A DNA stretch of 64,000 nucleotides from Nemertoderma westbladi (Eukaryota > Xenacoelomorpha > Nemertodermatida > Nemertodermatidae). Shown one piece after another: positions 42,701-57,700 of the stretch. The position numbers and the translations under genes were made by a program. A model generated the notes under the pieces. The model was not told the DNA's origin, searched no databases, and worked only from the letters and a program-made list of their open reading frames with translations. Position 1 is the stretch's first letter. Each line of letters starts with the position of its first letter. The DNA lies in the NCBI GenBank assembly GCA_032718475.1, contig JAUCBJ010007787.1:19860-83859 (forward strand), written 5' to 3'.

Positions 42701-45700
42701 CATCTGTCCACTACTTACATTCCTGGCTTCGTAACTTTTCCATCTGTCCACTACTTACATTCCTGGCTTCGTAACTTTACCATCTCTCCACTACTTACAT
42801 TCCCGGCTTTGTAACTTTTCCATCTGTCCACTACTTACATTCCTGGCTTCGTAACTTTTCCATCTCCCCACTACTTACATTCCTGGCTTCGTAACTTGTC
42901 CATCTCCCCACTACTTACATTCCTGGCTTCGTAACTTTTCCATCTCCCCACTACTTACATTCCTGGCTTCGTAACTTTTCCATCTCTCCACTACTTACAT
43001 TCCTGGCTTCGTAACTTTTCCATCTCTCCACTACTTACATTCCTGGCTTCGTAACTTTTCCATCTCCCCACTACTTACATTCCTGGCTTCGTAACTTTTC
43101 CATCTGTCCACTACTTACATTCCTGGCTTCGTAACTTTTCCATCTGTCCACTACTTACATTCCTGGCTTCGTAACTTTTCCATCTCCCCACTACTTACAT
43201 TCCTGGCTTCGTAACTTTTCCATCTCTCCACTACTTACATTCCTGGCTTCGTAACTTTTCCATCTGTCCACTACTTACATTCCTGGCTTCGTAACTTTTC
43301 CATCTGTCCACTACTTACATTCCTGGCTTCGTAACTTTTCCATCTCTCCACTACTTACATTCCTGGCTTCGTAACTTTTCCATCTCCCCACTACTTACAT
43401 TCCTGGCTTCGTAACTTTTCCATCTGTCCACTACTTACATTCCTGGCTTCGTAACTTTTCCATCTCCCCACTACTTACATTCCTGGCTTCGTCACTTTTC
43501 CATCTCCCCACTACTTACATTCCTGGCTTCGTAACTTTTCCATCTCCCCACTACTTACATTCCTGGCTTCATAACTTTTCCATCTGTCCACTACTTACAT
43601 TCCTGGCTTCGTAACTTTTCCATCTCTCCACTACTTACATTCCTGGCTTCGTAACTTTTCCATCTCCCCACTACTTACATTCCCGGCTTAGTAACTTTAC
43701 CATCTCCCCACTACTTCCATTCCTGGCTTCGTAACTTTTCCATCTCTCCACTACTTACATTCCTGGCTTCGTAACTTTTCCATCTCCCCACTACTTACAT
43801 TCCCGGCTTAGTAACTTTACCATCTCCCCACTACTTCCATTCCTGGCTTTGTAACTTTTCCATCTCTCCACTACTTACATTCCTGGCTTCGTAACTTTTC
43901 CATCTCCCCACTACTTACATTCCTGGCTTCGTAACTTTTCCATCTCCCCACTACTTACATTCCTGGCTTCGTCACTTTTCCATCTCCCCACTACTTACAT
44001 TCCTGGCTTCGTAACTTTTCCATCTCCCCACTACTTACATTCCTGGCTTCGTAACTTTTCCATCTCTCCACTACTTACATTCCTGGCTTCGTAACTTTTC
44101 CATCTGTCCACTACTTACATTCCTGGCTTCGTAACTTTACCATCTCTCCACTACTTACATTCCTGGCTTCGTAACTTTACCATCTCTCCACTACTTACAT
44201 TCCCGGCTTTGTAACTTTTCCATCTGTCCACTACTTACATTCCTGGCTTCGTAACTTTTCCATCTGTCCACTACTTACATTCCTGGCTTCGTAACTTTTC
44301 CATCTGTCCACTACTTACATTCCTGGCTTCGTAACTTTTCCATCTCCCCACTACTTACATTCCTGGCTTCGTAACTTTTCCATCTGTCCACTACTTACAT
44401 TCCTGGCTTCGTAACTTTTCCATCTCCCCACTACTTACATTCCTGGCTTCGTAACTTTTCCATCTCCCCACTACTTACATTCCTGGCTTCGTAACTTTTC
44501 CATCTCTCCACTACTTACATTCCTGGCTTCGTAACTTTTCCATCTCCCCACTACTTACATTCCTGGCTTCGTAACTTTTCCATCTCCCCACTACTTACAT
44601 TCCTGGCTTCGTAACTTTTCCATCTGTCCACTACTTACATTCCTGGCTTCGTAACTTTTCCATCTCCCCACTACTTACATTCCTGGCTTCGTAACTTTTC
44701 CATCTCCCCACTACTTACATTCCTGGCTTCGTAACTTTTCCATCTCCCCACTACTTACATTCCTGGCTTCGTAACTTTTCCATCTCCCCACTACTTACAT
44801 TCCTGGCTTCGTAACTTTTCCATCTGTCCACTACTTACATTCCTGGCTTCGTAACTTTTCCATCTCCCCACTACTTACATTCCTGGCTTCGTAACTTTTC
44901 CATCTCCCCACTACTTACATTCCTGGCTTCGTAACTTTTCCATCTCCCCACTACTTACATTCCTGGCTTCGTAACTTTTCCATCTCCCCACTACTTACAT
45001 TCCTGGCTTCGTAACTTTTCCATCTCCCCACTACTTACATTCCTGGCTTCGTAACTTTTCCATCTCTCCACTACTTACATTCCTGGGTTCGTAACTTTTC
45101 CATCTCTCCACTACTTACATTCCTGGCTTCGTAACTTTTCCATCTGTCCACTACTTACATTCCTGGCTTCGTAACTTTTCCATCTGTCCACTACTTACAT
45201 TCCTGGCTTCGTAACTTTTCCATCTCCCCACTACTTACATTCCTGGCTTCGTAACTTTTCCATCTCCCCACTACTTACATTCCTGGCTTCGTAACTTTTC
45301 CATCTCCCCACTACTTACATTCCTGGCTTCGTAACTTTTCCATCTCCCCACTACTTACATTCCTGGATTCGTAACTTTTCCATCTCCCCACTACTTACAT
45401 TCCTGGCTTCGTAACTTTTCCATCTCCCCACTACTTACATTCCTGGCTTCGTAACTTTTCCATCTCTCCACTACTTACATTCCTGGCTTCGTAACTTTTC
45501 CATCTCCCCACTACTTACATTCCTGGCTTCGTAACTTTTCCATCTCCCCACTACTTACATTCCTGGCTTCGTAACTTTTCCATCTCCCCACTACTTACAA
45601 TCCTGGCTTCGTAACTTTTCCATCTCTCCACTACATACATTCCTGGCTTCGTAACTTTTCCATCTCCCCACTACTTACATTCCTGGCTTCGTAACTTTTC

Positions 45701-48700
45701 CATCTCTCCACTACTTACATTCCTGGCTTCGTAACTTTTCCATCTGTCCACTACTTACATTCCTGACTTCGTAACTTTTCCATCTCTCCACTACTTACAT
45801 TCCTGGCTTCGTAACTTTTCCATCTGTCCACTACTTACATTCCCGGCTTCGTCACTTTTCCATCTCCCCACTACTTACATTCCTGGCTTCGTAACTTTTC
45901 CATCTCTCCACTACTTACATTCCTGGCTTCGTAACTTTTCCATCTGTCCACTACTTACATTCCCGGCTTCGTAACTTTTCCATCTGTCCACTACTTACAT
46001 TCCTGGCTTTGTAACTTTTCCATCTCCCCACTACTTACATTCCTGGCTTCGTAACTTTTCCATCTCTCCACTACTTACATTCCTGGCTTCGTAACTTTTC
46101 CATCTGTCCACTACTTACATTCCTGACTTCGTAACTTTTCCATCTCTCCACTACTTACATTCCTGGCTTCGTAACTTTTCCATCTGTCCACTACTTACAT
46201 TCCTGACTTCGTAACTTTTCCATCTCTCCACTACTTACATTCCTGGCTTCGTAACTTTTCCATCTGTCCACTACTTACATTCCCGGCTTCGTCACTTTTC
46301 CATCTCCCCACTACTTACATTCCTGGCTTCGTAACTTTTCCATCTCTCCACTACTTACATTCCTGGCTTCGTAACTTTTCCATCTGTCCACTACTTACAT
46401 TCCTGGCTTCGTAACTTTTCCATCTCTCCACTACTTACATTCCCGGCTTCGTAACTTTTCCATCTGTCCACTACTTACATTCCTGGCTTCGTAACTTTTC
46501 CATCTCCCCACTACTTACATTCCTGGCTTCGTAACTTTTCCATCTCCCCACTACTTACATTCCTGGCTTCGTAACTTTTCCATCTCTCCACTACTTACAT
46601 TCCTGGCTTCGTAACTTTTCCATCTCTCCACTACTTACATTCCTGGCTTCGTAACTTTTCCATCTCCCCACTACTTACATTCCTGGCTTCGTAACTTTTC
46701 CATCTCCCCACTACTTACATTCCTGGCTTCGTAACTTTTCCATCTCCCCACTACTTACATTCCTGGCTTCGTAACTTTTCCATCTCCCCACTACTTACAT
46801 TCCTGGCTTCGTAACTTTTCCATCTCCCCACTACTTACATTCCTGGCTTCGTAACTTTTCCATCTCCCCACTACTTACATTCCTGGCTTCGTAACTTTTC
46901 CATCTCCCCACTACTTACATTCCTGGCTTCGTAACTTTTCCATCTCCCCACTACTTACATTCCTGGCTTCGTAACTTTTCCATCTGTCCACTACTTACAT
47001 TCCTGGCTTTGTAACTTTTCCATCTCTCCACTACTTACATTCCTGGCTTCGTAACTTTTCCATCTCCCCACTACTTACATTCCTGGCTTCGTAACTTTTC
47101 CATCTCCCCACTACTTACATTCCTGGCTTCGTAACTTTTCCATCTCCCCACTACTTACATTCCTGGCTTCGTAACTTTTCCATCTCCCCACTACTTACAT
47201 TCCTGGCTTCGTAACTTTTCCATCTCCCCACTACTTACATTCCTGGCTTCGTAACTTTTCCATCTCTCCACTACTTACATTCCTGGCTTCATAACTTTTC
47301 CATCTCTCCACTACTTACATTCCTGGCTTCGTAACTTTTCCATCTCCCCACTACTTACATTCCTGGCTTCGTAACTTTTCCATCTCCCCACTACTTACAT
47401 TCCTGGCTTCGTAACTTTTCCATCTCCCCACTACTTACATTCCTGGCTTCGTAACTTTTCCATCTCCCCACTACTTACATTCCTGGCTTCGTAACTTTTC
47501 CATCTCTCCACTACTTACATTCCTGGCTTCGTAACTTTTCCATCTCCCCACTACTTACATTCCTGGCTTCGTAACTTTTCCATCTCCCCACTACTTACAT
47601 TCCTGGCTTCGTAACTTTTCCATCTCTCCACTACTTACATTCCTGGCTTCATAACTTTTCCATCTCTCCACTACTTACATTCCTGGCTTCGTAACTTTTC
47701 CATCTCCCCACTACTTACATTCCTGGCTTCGTAACTTTTCCATCTCCCCACTACTTACATTCCTGGCTTCGTAACTTTTCCATCTCCCCACTACTTACAT
47801 TCCTGGCTTCGTAACTTTTCCATCTCTCCACTACTTACATTCCTGGCTTCGTAACTTTACCATCTCTCCACTACTTACATTCCTGGCTTCGTAACTTTTC
47901 CATCTCCCCACTACTTACATTCCTGGCTTCGTAACTTTTCCATCTCCCCACTACTTACATTCCTGGCTTCGTAACTTTTCCATCTCTCCACTACTTACAT
48001 TCCTGGCTTCGTAACTTTTCCATCTCTCCACTACTTACATTCCTGGCTTCGTAACTTTTCCATCTGTCCACTACTTACATTCCTGCCTTCGTAACTTTTC
48101 CATCTCTCCACTACTTACATTCCTGGCTTCGTAACTTTTCCATCTCTCCACTACTTACATTCCTGGCTTCGTAACTTTTCCATCTCCCCACTACTTACAT
48201 TCCCGGCTTCGTAACTTTTCCATCTGTCCACTACTTACATTCCTGGCTTCGTAACTTTTCCATCTGTCCACTACTTACATTCCTGGCTTCGTAACTTATC
48301 CATCGGTCCACTACTTACATTCCTGGCTTCGTAACTTTTCCATCTGTCCACTACTTACATTCCTGGCTTCGTAACTTGTCCATCTCCCCACTACTTACAT
48401 TCCTGGCTTCGTAACTTTTCCATCTCCCCACTACTTACATTCCTGGCTTCGTAACTTTTCCATCTGTCCACTACTTACATTCCTGGCTTCGTAACTTTTC
48501 CATCTCCCCACTACTTACATTCCTGGCTTCGTCACTTTTCCATCTCCCCACTACTTACATTCCTGGCTTCGTAACTTTTCCATCTCCCCAATACTTACAT
48601 TCCTGGCTTCATAACTTTTCCATCTGTCCACTACTTACATTCCTGGCTTCGTAACTTTTCCATCTCTCCACTACTTACATTCCTGGCTTCGTAACTTTTC

Positions 48701-51700
48701 CATCTCCCCACTACTTACATTCCCGGCTTAGTAACTTTACCATCTCCCCACTACTTCCATTCCTGGCTTCGTAACTTTTCCATCTCTCCACTACTTACAT
48801 TCCTGGCTTCGTAACTTTTCCATCTCCCCACTACTTACATTCCCGGCTTAGTAACTTTACCATCTCCCCACTACTTCCATTCCTGGCTTTGTAACTTTTC
48901 CATCTCTCCACTACTTACATTCCTGGCTTCGTAACTTTTCCATCTCCCCACTACTTACATTCCTGGCTTCGTAACTTTTCCATCTCCCCACTACTTACAT
49001 TCCTGGCTTCGTCACTTTTCCATCTCCCCACTACTTACATTCCTGGCTTCGTAACTTTACCATCTCTCCACTACTTACATTCCTGGCTTCGTAACTTTTC
49101 CATCTCTCCACTACTTACATTCCTGGCTTCGTAACTTTTCCATCTCCCCACTACTTACATTCCTGGCTTCGTAACTTTTCCATCTGTCCACTACTTACAT
49201 TCCTGGCTTCGTAACTTTTCCATCTCCCCACTACTTACATTCCTGGCTTCGTCACTTTTCCATCTCCCCACTACTTACATTCCTGGCTTCGTAACTTTTC
49301 CATCTCCCCACTACTTACATTCCTGGCTTCATAACTTTTCCATCTGTCCACTACTTACATTCCTGGCTTCGTAACTTTTCCATCTCTCCACTACTTACAT
49401 TCCTGGCTTCGTAACTTTTCCATCTCCCCACTACTTACATTCCCGGCTTAGTAACTTTACCATCTCCCCACTACTTCCATTCCTGGCTTTGTAACTTTTC
49501 CATCTCTCCACTACTTACATTCCTGGCTTCGTAACTTTTCCATCTCCCCACTACTTACATTCCTGGCTTCGTAACTTTTCCATCTCCCCACTACTTACAT
49601 TCCTGGCTTCGTCACTTTTCCATCTCCCCACTACTTACATTCCTGGCTTCGTAACTTTTCCATCTCCCCACTACTTACATTCCTGGCTTCGTAACTTTTC
49701 CATCTCTCCACTACTTACATTCCTGGCTTCGTAACTTTTCCATCTGTCCACTACTTACATTCCTGGCTTCGTAACTTTACCATCTCTCCACTACTTACAT
49801 TCCTGGCTTCGTAACTTTACCATCTCTCCACTACTTACATTCCCGGCTTTGTAACTTTTCCATCTGTCCACTACTTACATTCCTGGCTTCGTAACTTTTC
49901 CATCTGTCCACTACTTACATTCCTGGCTTCGTAACTTTTCCATCTGTCCACTACTTACATTCCTGGCTTCGTAACTTTTCCATCTCCCCACTACTTACAT
50001 TCCTGGCTTCGTAACTTTTCCATCTGTCCACTACTTACATTCCTGGCTTCGTAACTTTTCCATCTCCCCACTACTTACATTCCTGGCTTCGTAACTTTTC
50101 CATCTCCCCACTACTTACATTCCTGGCTTCGTAACTTTTCCATCTCTCCACTACTTACATTCCTGGCTTCGTAACTTTTCCATCTCCCCACTACTTACAT
50201 TCCTGGCTTCGTAACTTTTCCATCTCCCCACTACTTACATTCCTGGCTTCGTAACTTTTCCATCTGTCCACTACTTACATTCCTGGCTTCGTAACTTTTC
50301 CATCTCCCCACTACTTACATTCCTGGCTTCGTAACTTTTCCATCTCCCCACTACTTACATTCCTGGCTTCGTAACTTTTCCATCTCCCCACTACTTACAT
50401 TCCTGGCTTCGTAACTTTTCCATCTCCCCACTACTTACATTCCTGGCTTCGTAACTTTTCCATCTCCCCACTACTTACATTCCTGGCTTCGTAACTTTAC
50501 CATCTCTCCACTACTTACATTCCTGGCTTCGTAACTTTTCCATCTCCCCACTACTTACATTCCTGGCTTCGTAACTTTTCCATCTCCCCACTACTTACAT
50601 TCCTGGCTTCGTAACTTTTCCATCTGTCCACTACTTACATTCCTGGCTTCGTAACTTTTCCATCTCCCCACTACTTACATTCCTGGCTTCGTAACTTTTC
50701 CATCTCCCCACTACTTACATTCCTGGCTTCGTAACTTTTCCATCTCCCCACTACTTACATTCCTGGCTTCGTAACTTTTCCATCTCCCCACTACTTACAT
50801 TCCTGGCTTCGTAACTTTTCCATCTCCCCACTACTTACATTCCTGGCTTCGTAACTTTTCCATCTCCCCACTACTTACATTCCTGGCTTCGTAACTTTTC
50901 CATCTCCCCACTACTTACATTCCTGGCTTCGTAACTTTTCCATCTCCCCACTACTTACATTCCTGGCTTCGTAACTTTTCCATCTCTCCACTACATACAT
51001 TCCTGGCTTCGTAACTTTTCCATCTCCCCACTACTTACATTCCTGGCTTCGTAACTTTTCCATCTCCCCACTACTTACAATCCTGGCTTCGTAACTTTTC
51101 CATCTCTCCACTACATACATTCCTGGCTTCGTAACTTTTCCATCTCCCCACTACTTACAATCCTGGCTTCGTAACTTTTCCATCTCTCCACTACATACAT
51201 TCCTGGCTTCGTAACTTTTCCATCTCTCCACTACATACATTCCTGGCTTCGTAACTTTTCCATCTCTCCACTACTTACATTCCTGGCTTCGTAACTTTTC
51301 CATCTCCCCACTACTTACATTCCTGGCTTCGTAACTTTTCCATCTCTCCACTACATACATTCCTGGCTTCGTAACTTTTCCATCTCCCCACTACTTACAT
51401 TCCTGGCTTCGTAACTTTTCCATCTCCCCACTACTTACATTCCTGGCTTCGTAACTTTTCCATCTCTCCACTACTTACATTCCTGGCTTCGTAACTTTTC
51501 CATCTCCCCACTACTTACATTCCTGGCTTCGTAACTTTTCCATCTCCCCACTACTTACAATCCTGGCTTCGTAACTTTTCCATCTCTCCACTACATACAT
51601 TCCTGGCTTCGTAACTTTTCCATCTCTCCACTACTTACATTCCTGGCTTCGTAACTTTTCCATCTCCCCACTACTTACATTCCTGGCTTCGTAACTTTTC

Positions 51701-54700
51701 CATCTCCCCACTACTTACATTCCTGGCTTCGTAACTTTTCCATCTCCCCACTACTTACAATCCTGGCTTCGTAACTTTTCCATCTCTCCACTACATACAT
51801 TCCTGGCTTCGTAACTTTTCCATCTCTCCACTACTTACATTCCTGGCTTCGTAACTTTTCCATCTCCCCACTACTTACATTCCTGGCTTCGTAACTTTTC
51901 CATCTCTCCACTACTTACATTCCTGGCTTCGTAACTTTTCCATCTCCCCACTACTTACATTCCTGGCTTCGTAACTTTTCCATCTCCCCACTACTTACAT
52001 TCCTGGCTTCGTAACTTTTCCATCTCTCCACTACATACATTCCTGGCTTCGTAACTTTTCCATCTCCCCACTACTTACATTCCTGGCTTCGTAACTTTTC
52101 CATCTCCCCACTACTTACAATCCTGGCTTCGTAACTTTTCCATCTCTCCACTACATACATTCCTGGCTTCGTAACTTTTCCATCTCCCCACTACTTACAA
52201 TCCTGGCTTCGTAACTTTTCCATCTCTCCACTACATACATTCCTGGCGTCGTAACTTTTCCATCTCCCCACTACTTACATTCCTGGCTTCGTAACTTTTC
52301 CATCTCTCCACTACATACATTCCTGGCTTCGTAACTTTTCCATCTCCCCACTACTTACATTCCTGGCTTCGTAACTTTTCCATCTCCCCACTACTTACAA
52401 TCCTGGCTTCGTAACTTTTCCATCTCTCCACTACATACATTCCTGGCTTCGTAACTTTTCCATCTCTCCACTACTTACATTCCTGGCTTCGTAACTTTTC
52501 CATCTCCCCACTACTTACATTCCTGGCTTCGTAACTTTTCCATCTCTCCACTACTTACATTCCTGGCTTCGTAACTTTTCCATCTCCCCACTACTTACAT
52601 TCCTGGCTTCGTAACTTTTCCATCTCCCCACTACTTACATTCCTGGCTTCGTAACTTTTCCATCTCTCCACTACATACATTCCTGGCTTCGTAACTTTTC
52701 CATCTCCCCACTACTTACATTCCTGGCTTCGTAACTTTTCCATCTCCCCACTACTTACAATCCTGGCTTCGTAACTTTTCCATCTCTCCACTACATACAT
52801 TCCTGGCTTCGTAACTTTTCCATCTCCCCACTACTTACAATCCTGGCTTCGTAACTTTTCCATCTCTCCACTACATACATTCCTGGCTTCGTAACTTTTC
52901 CATCTCCCCACTACTTACATTCCTGGCTTCGTAACTTTTCCATCTCTCCACTACATACATTCCTGGCTTCGTAACTTTTCCATCTCCCCACTACTTACAT
53001 TCCTGGCTTCGTAACTTTTCCATCTCCCCACTACTTACAATCCTGGCTTCGTAACTTTTCCATCTCTCCACTACATACATTCCTGGCTTCGTAACTTTTC
53101 CATCTCCCCACTACTTACAATCCTGGCTTCGTAACTTTTCCATCTCTCCACTACATACATTCCTGGCTTCGTAACTTTTCCATCTCTCCACTACATACAT
53201 TCCTGGCTTCGTAACTTTTCCATCTCTCCACTACTTACATTCCTGGCTTCGTAACTTTTCCATCTCCCCACTACTTACATTCCTGGCTTCGTAACTTTTC
53301 CATCTCTCCACTACATACATTCCTGGCTTCGTAACTTTTCCATCTCCCCACTACTTACATTCCTGGCTTCGTAACTTTTCCATCTCCCCACTACTTACAT
53401 TCCTGGCTTCGTAACTTTTCCATCTCTCCACTACTTACATTCCTGGCTTCGTAACTTTTCCATCTCCCCACTACTTACATTCCTGGCTTCGTAACTTTTC
53501 CATCTCCCCACTACTTACAATCCTGGCTTCGTAACTTTTCCATCTCTCCACTACATACATTCCTGGCTTCGTAACTTTTCCATCTCTCCACTACTTACAT
53601 TCCTGGCTTCGTAACTTTTCCATCTCCCCACTACTTACATTCCTGGCTTCGTAACTTTTCCATCTCCCCACTACTTACATTCCTGGCTTCGTAACTTTTC
53701 CATCTCCCCACTACTTACAATCCTGGCTTCGTAACTTTTCCATCTCTCCACTACATACATTCCTGGCTTCGTAACTTTTCCATCTCTCCACTACTTACAT
53801 TCCTGGCTTCGTAACTTTTCCATCTCCCCACTACTTACATTCCTGGCTTCGTAACTTTTCCATCTCTCCACTACTTACATTCCTGGCTTCGTAACTTTTC
53901 CATCTCTCCACTACTTACATTCCTGGCTTCGTAACTTTTCCATCTGTCCACTACTTACATTCCTGACTTCGTAACTTTTCCATCTCTCCACTACTTACAT
54001 TCCTGGCTTCGTAACTTTTCCATCTGTCCACTACTTACATTCCTGACTTCGTAACTTTTCCATCTCTCCACTACTTACATTCCTGGCTTCGTAACTTTTC
54101 CATCTGTCCACTACTTACATTCCCGGCTTCGTCACTTTTCCATCTCCCCACTACTTACATTCCTGGCTTCGTAACTTTTCCATCTCCCCACTACTTACAT
54201 TCCTGGCTTCGTAACTTTTCCATCTCCCCACTACTTACATTCCTGGCTTCGTAACTTTTCCATCTCTCCACTACTTACATTCCTGGCTTCGTAACTTTTC
54301 CATCTGTCCACTACTTACATTCCTGGCTTCGTAACTTTTCCATCTGTCCACTACTTACATTCCTGGCTTCGTAACTTTTCCATCTCTCCACTACTTACAT
54401 TCCCGGCTTCGTAACTTTTCCATCTGTCCACTACTTACATTCCTGGCTTCGTAACTTTTCCATCTCCCCACTACTTACATTCCTGGCTTCGTAACTTTTC
54501 CATCTCCCCACTACTTACATTCCTGGCTTCGTAACTTTTCCATCTCTCCACTACTTACATTCCTGGCTTCGTAACTTTTCCATCTCTCCACTACTTACAT
54601 TCCTGGCTTCGTAACTTTTCCATCTCCCCACTACTTACATTCCTGGCTTCGTAACTTTTCCATCTGTCCACTACTTACATTCCTGGCTTCGTAACTTTTC

Positions 54701-57700
54701 CATCTCTCCACTACTTACATTCCTGGCTTCGTAACTTTTCCATCTCCCCACTACTTACATTCCTGGCTTCGTAACTTTTCCATCTCCCCACTACTTACAT
54801 TCCTGGCTTCGTAACTTTTCCATCTGTCCACTACTTACATTCCTGGCTTCGTAACTTTTCCATCTCTCCACTACTTACATTCCTGGCTTCGTAACTTTTC
54901 CATCTCCCCACTACTTACATTCCTGGCTTCGTAACTTTTCCATCTCCCCACTACTTACATTCCTGGCTTCGTAACTTTTCCATCTCCCCACTACTTACAT
55001 TCCTGGCTTCGTAACTTTTCCATCTCCCCACTACTTACATTCCTGGCTTCGTAACTTTTCCATCTCCCCACTACTTACATTCCTGGCTTCGTAACTTTTC
55101 CATCTCTCCACTACTTACATTCCTGGCTTCATAACTTTTCCATCTCTCCACTACTTACATTCCTGGCTTCGTAACTTTTCCATCTCCCCACTACTTACAT
55201 TCCTGGCTTCGTAACTTTTCCATCTCCCCACTACTTACATTCCTGGCTTCGTAACTTTTCCATCTCCCCACTACTTACATTCCTGGCTTCGTAACTTTTC
55301 CATCTCCCCACTACTTACATTCCTGGCTTCGTAACTTTTCCATCTCTCCACTACTTACATTCCTGGCTTCGTAACTTTTCCATCTCCCCACTACTTACAT
55401 TCCTGGCTTCGTAACTTTTCCATCTCCCCACTACTTACATTCCTGGCTTCGTAACTTTTCCATCTCCCCACTACTTACATTCCTGCCTTCGTAACTTTTC
55501 CATCTCTCCACTACTTACATTCCTGGCTTCGTAACTTTTCCATCTCCCCACTACTTACATTCCTGGCTTCGTAACTTTTCCATCTCTCCACTACTTACAT
55601 TCCTGGCTTCGTAACTTTTCCATCTCTCCACTACTTACATTCCTGGCTTCGTAACTTTTCCATCTCTCCACTACTTACATTCCTGACTTCGTAACTTTTC
55701 CATCTCTCCACTACTTACATTCCTGGCTTCATAACTTTTCCATCTCTCCACTACTTACATTCCTGGCTTCGTAACTTTTCCATCTCCCCACTACTTACAT
55801 TCCTGGCTTCGTAACTTTTCCATCTCCCCACTACTTACATTCCTGGCTTCGTAACTTTTCCATCTCCCCACTACTTACATTCCTGGCTTCGTAACTTTTC
55901 CATCTCTCCACTACTTACATTCCTGGCTTCGTAACTTTACCATCTCTCCACTACTTACATTCCTGGCTTCGTAACTTTTCCATCTCCCCACTACTTACAT
56001 TCCTGGCTTCGTAACTTTTCCATCTCCCCACTACTTACATTCCTGGCTTCGTAACTTTTCCATCTCTCCACTACTTACATTCCTGGCTTCGTAACTTTTC
56101 CATCTCTCCACTACTTACATTCCTGGCTTCGTAACTTTTCCATCTGTCCACTACTTACATTCCTGCCTTCGTAACTTTTCCATCTCTCCACTACTTACAT
56201 TCCTGGCTTCGTAACTTTTCCATCTCTCCACTACTTACATTCCTGGCTTCGTAACTTTTCCATCTCCCCACTACTTACATTCCCGGCTTCGTAACTTTTC
56301 CATCTGTCCACTACTTACATTCCTGGCTTCGTAACTTTTCCATCTGTCCACTACTTACATTCCTGGCTTCGTAACTTATCCATCGGTCCACTACTTACAT
56401 TCCTGGCTTCGTAACTTTTCCATCTGTCCACTACTTACATTCCTGGCTTCGTAACTTGTCCATCTCCCCACTACTTACATTCCTGGCTTCGTAACTTTTC
56501 CATCTCCCCACTACTTACATTCCTGGCTTCGTAACTTTTCCATCTCTCCACTACTTACATTCCTGGCTTCGTAACTTTTCCATCTCTCCACTACATACAT
56601 TCCTGGCTTCGTAACTTTTCCATCTCCCCACTACTTACATTCCTGGCTTCGTAACTTTTCCATCTGTCCACTACTTACATTCCTGGCTTCGTAACTTTTC
56701 CATCTCCCCACTACTTACATTCCTGGCTTCGTAACTTTTCCATCTCCCCACTACTTACATTCCTGGCTTCGTAACTTTTCCATCTCCCCACTACTTACAT
56801 TCCTGGCTTCGTAACTTTTCCATCTCCCCACTACTTACATTCCTGGCTTCGTAACTTTTCCATCTCCCCACTACTTACATTCCTGGCTTCGTAACTTTTC
56901 CATCTCCCCACTACTTACATTCCTGGCTTCGTAACTTTTCCATCTCCCCACTACTTACATTCCTGGCTTCGTAACTTTACCATCTCTCCACTACTTACAT
57001 TCCTGGCTTCGTAACTTTTCCATCTCCCCACTACTTACATTCCTGGCTTCGTAACTTTTCCATCTCCCCACTACTTACATTCCTGGCTTCGTAACTTTTC
57101 CATCTGTCCACTACTTACATTCCTGGCTTCGTAACTTTTCCATCTCCCCACTACTTACATTCCTGGCTTCGTAACTTTTCCATCTCCCCACTACTTACAT
57201 TCCTGCCTTCGTAACTTTTCCATCTCTCCACTACTTACATTCCCGGCTTCGTAACTTTTCCATCTCCCCACTACTTACATTCCTGGCTTCGTAACTTTTC
57301 CATCTCCCCACTACTTACATTCCTGGCTTCGTAACTTTTCCATCTCCCCACTACTTACATTCCTGGCTTCGTAACTTTTCCATCTCCCCACTACTTACAT
57401 TCCTGGCTTCGTAACTTTTCCATCTCCCCACTACTTACATTCCTGGCTTCGTAACTTTTCCATCTCCCCACTACTTACATTCCTGGCTTCGTAACTTTTC
57501 CATCTCCCCACTACTTACATTCCTGGCTTCGTAACTTTACCATCTCTCCACTACTTACATTCCTGGCTTCGTAACTTTTCCATCTCCCCACTACTTACAT
57601 TCCTGGCTTCGTAACTTTTCCATCTCCCCACTACTTACATTCCTGGCTTCGTAACTTTTCCATCTGTCCACTACTTACATTCCTGGCTTCGTAACTTTTC

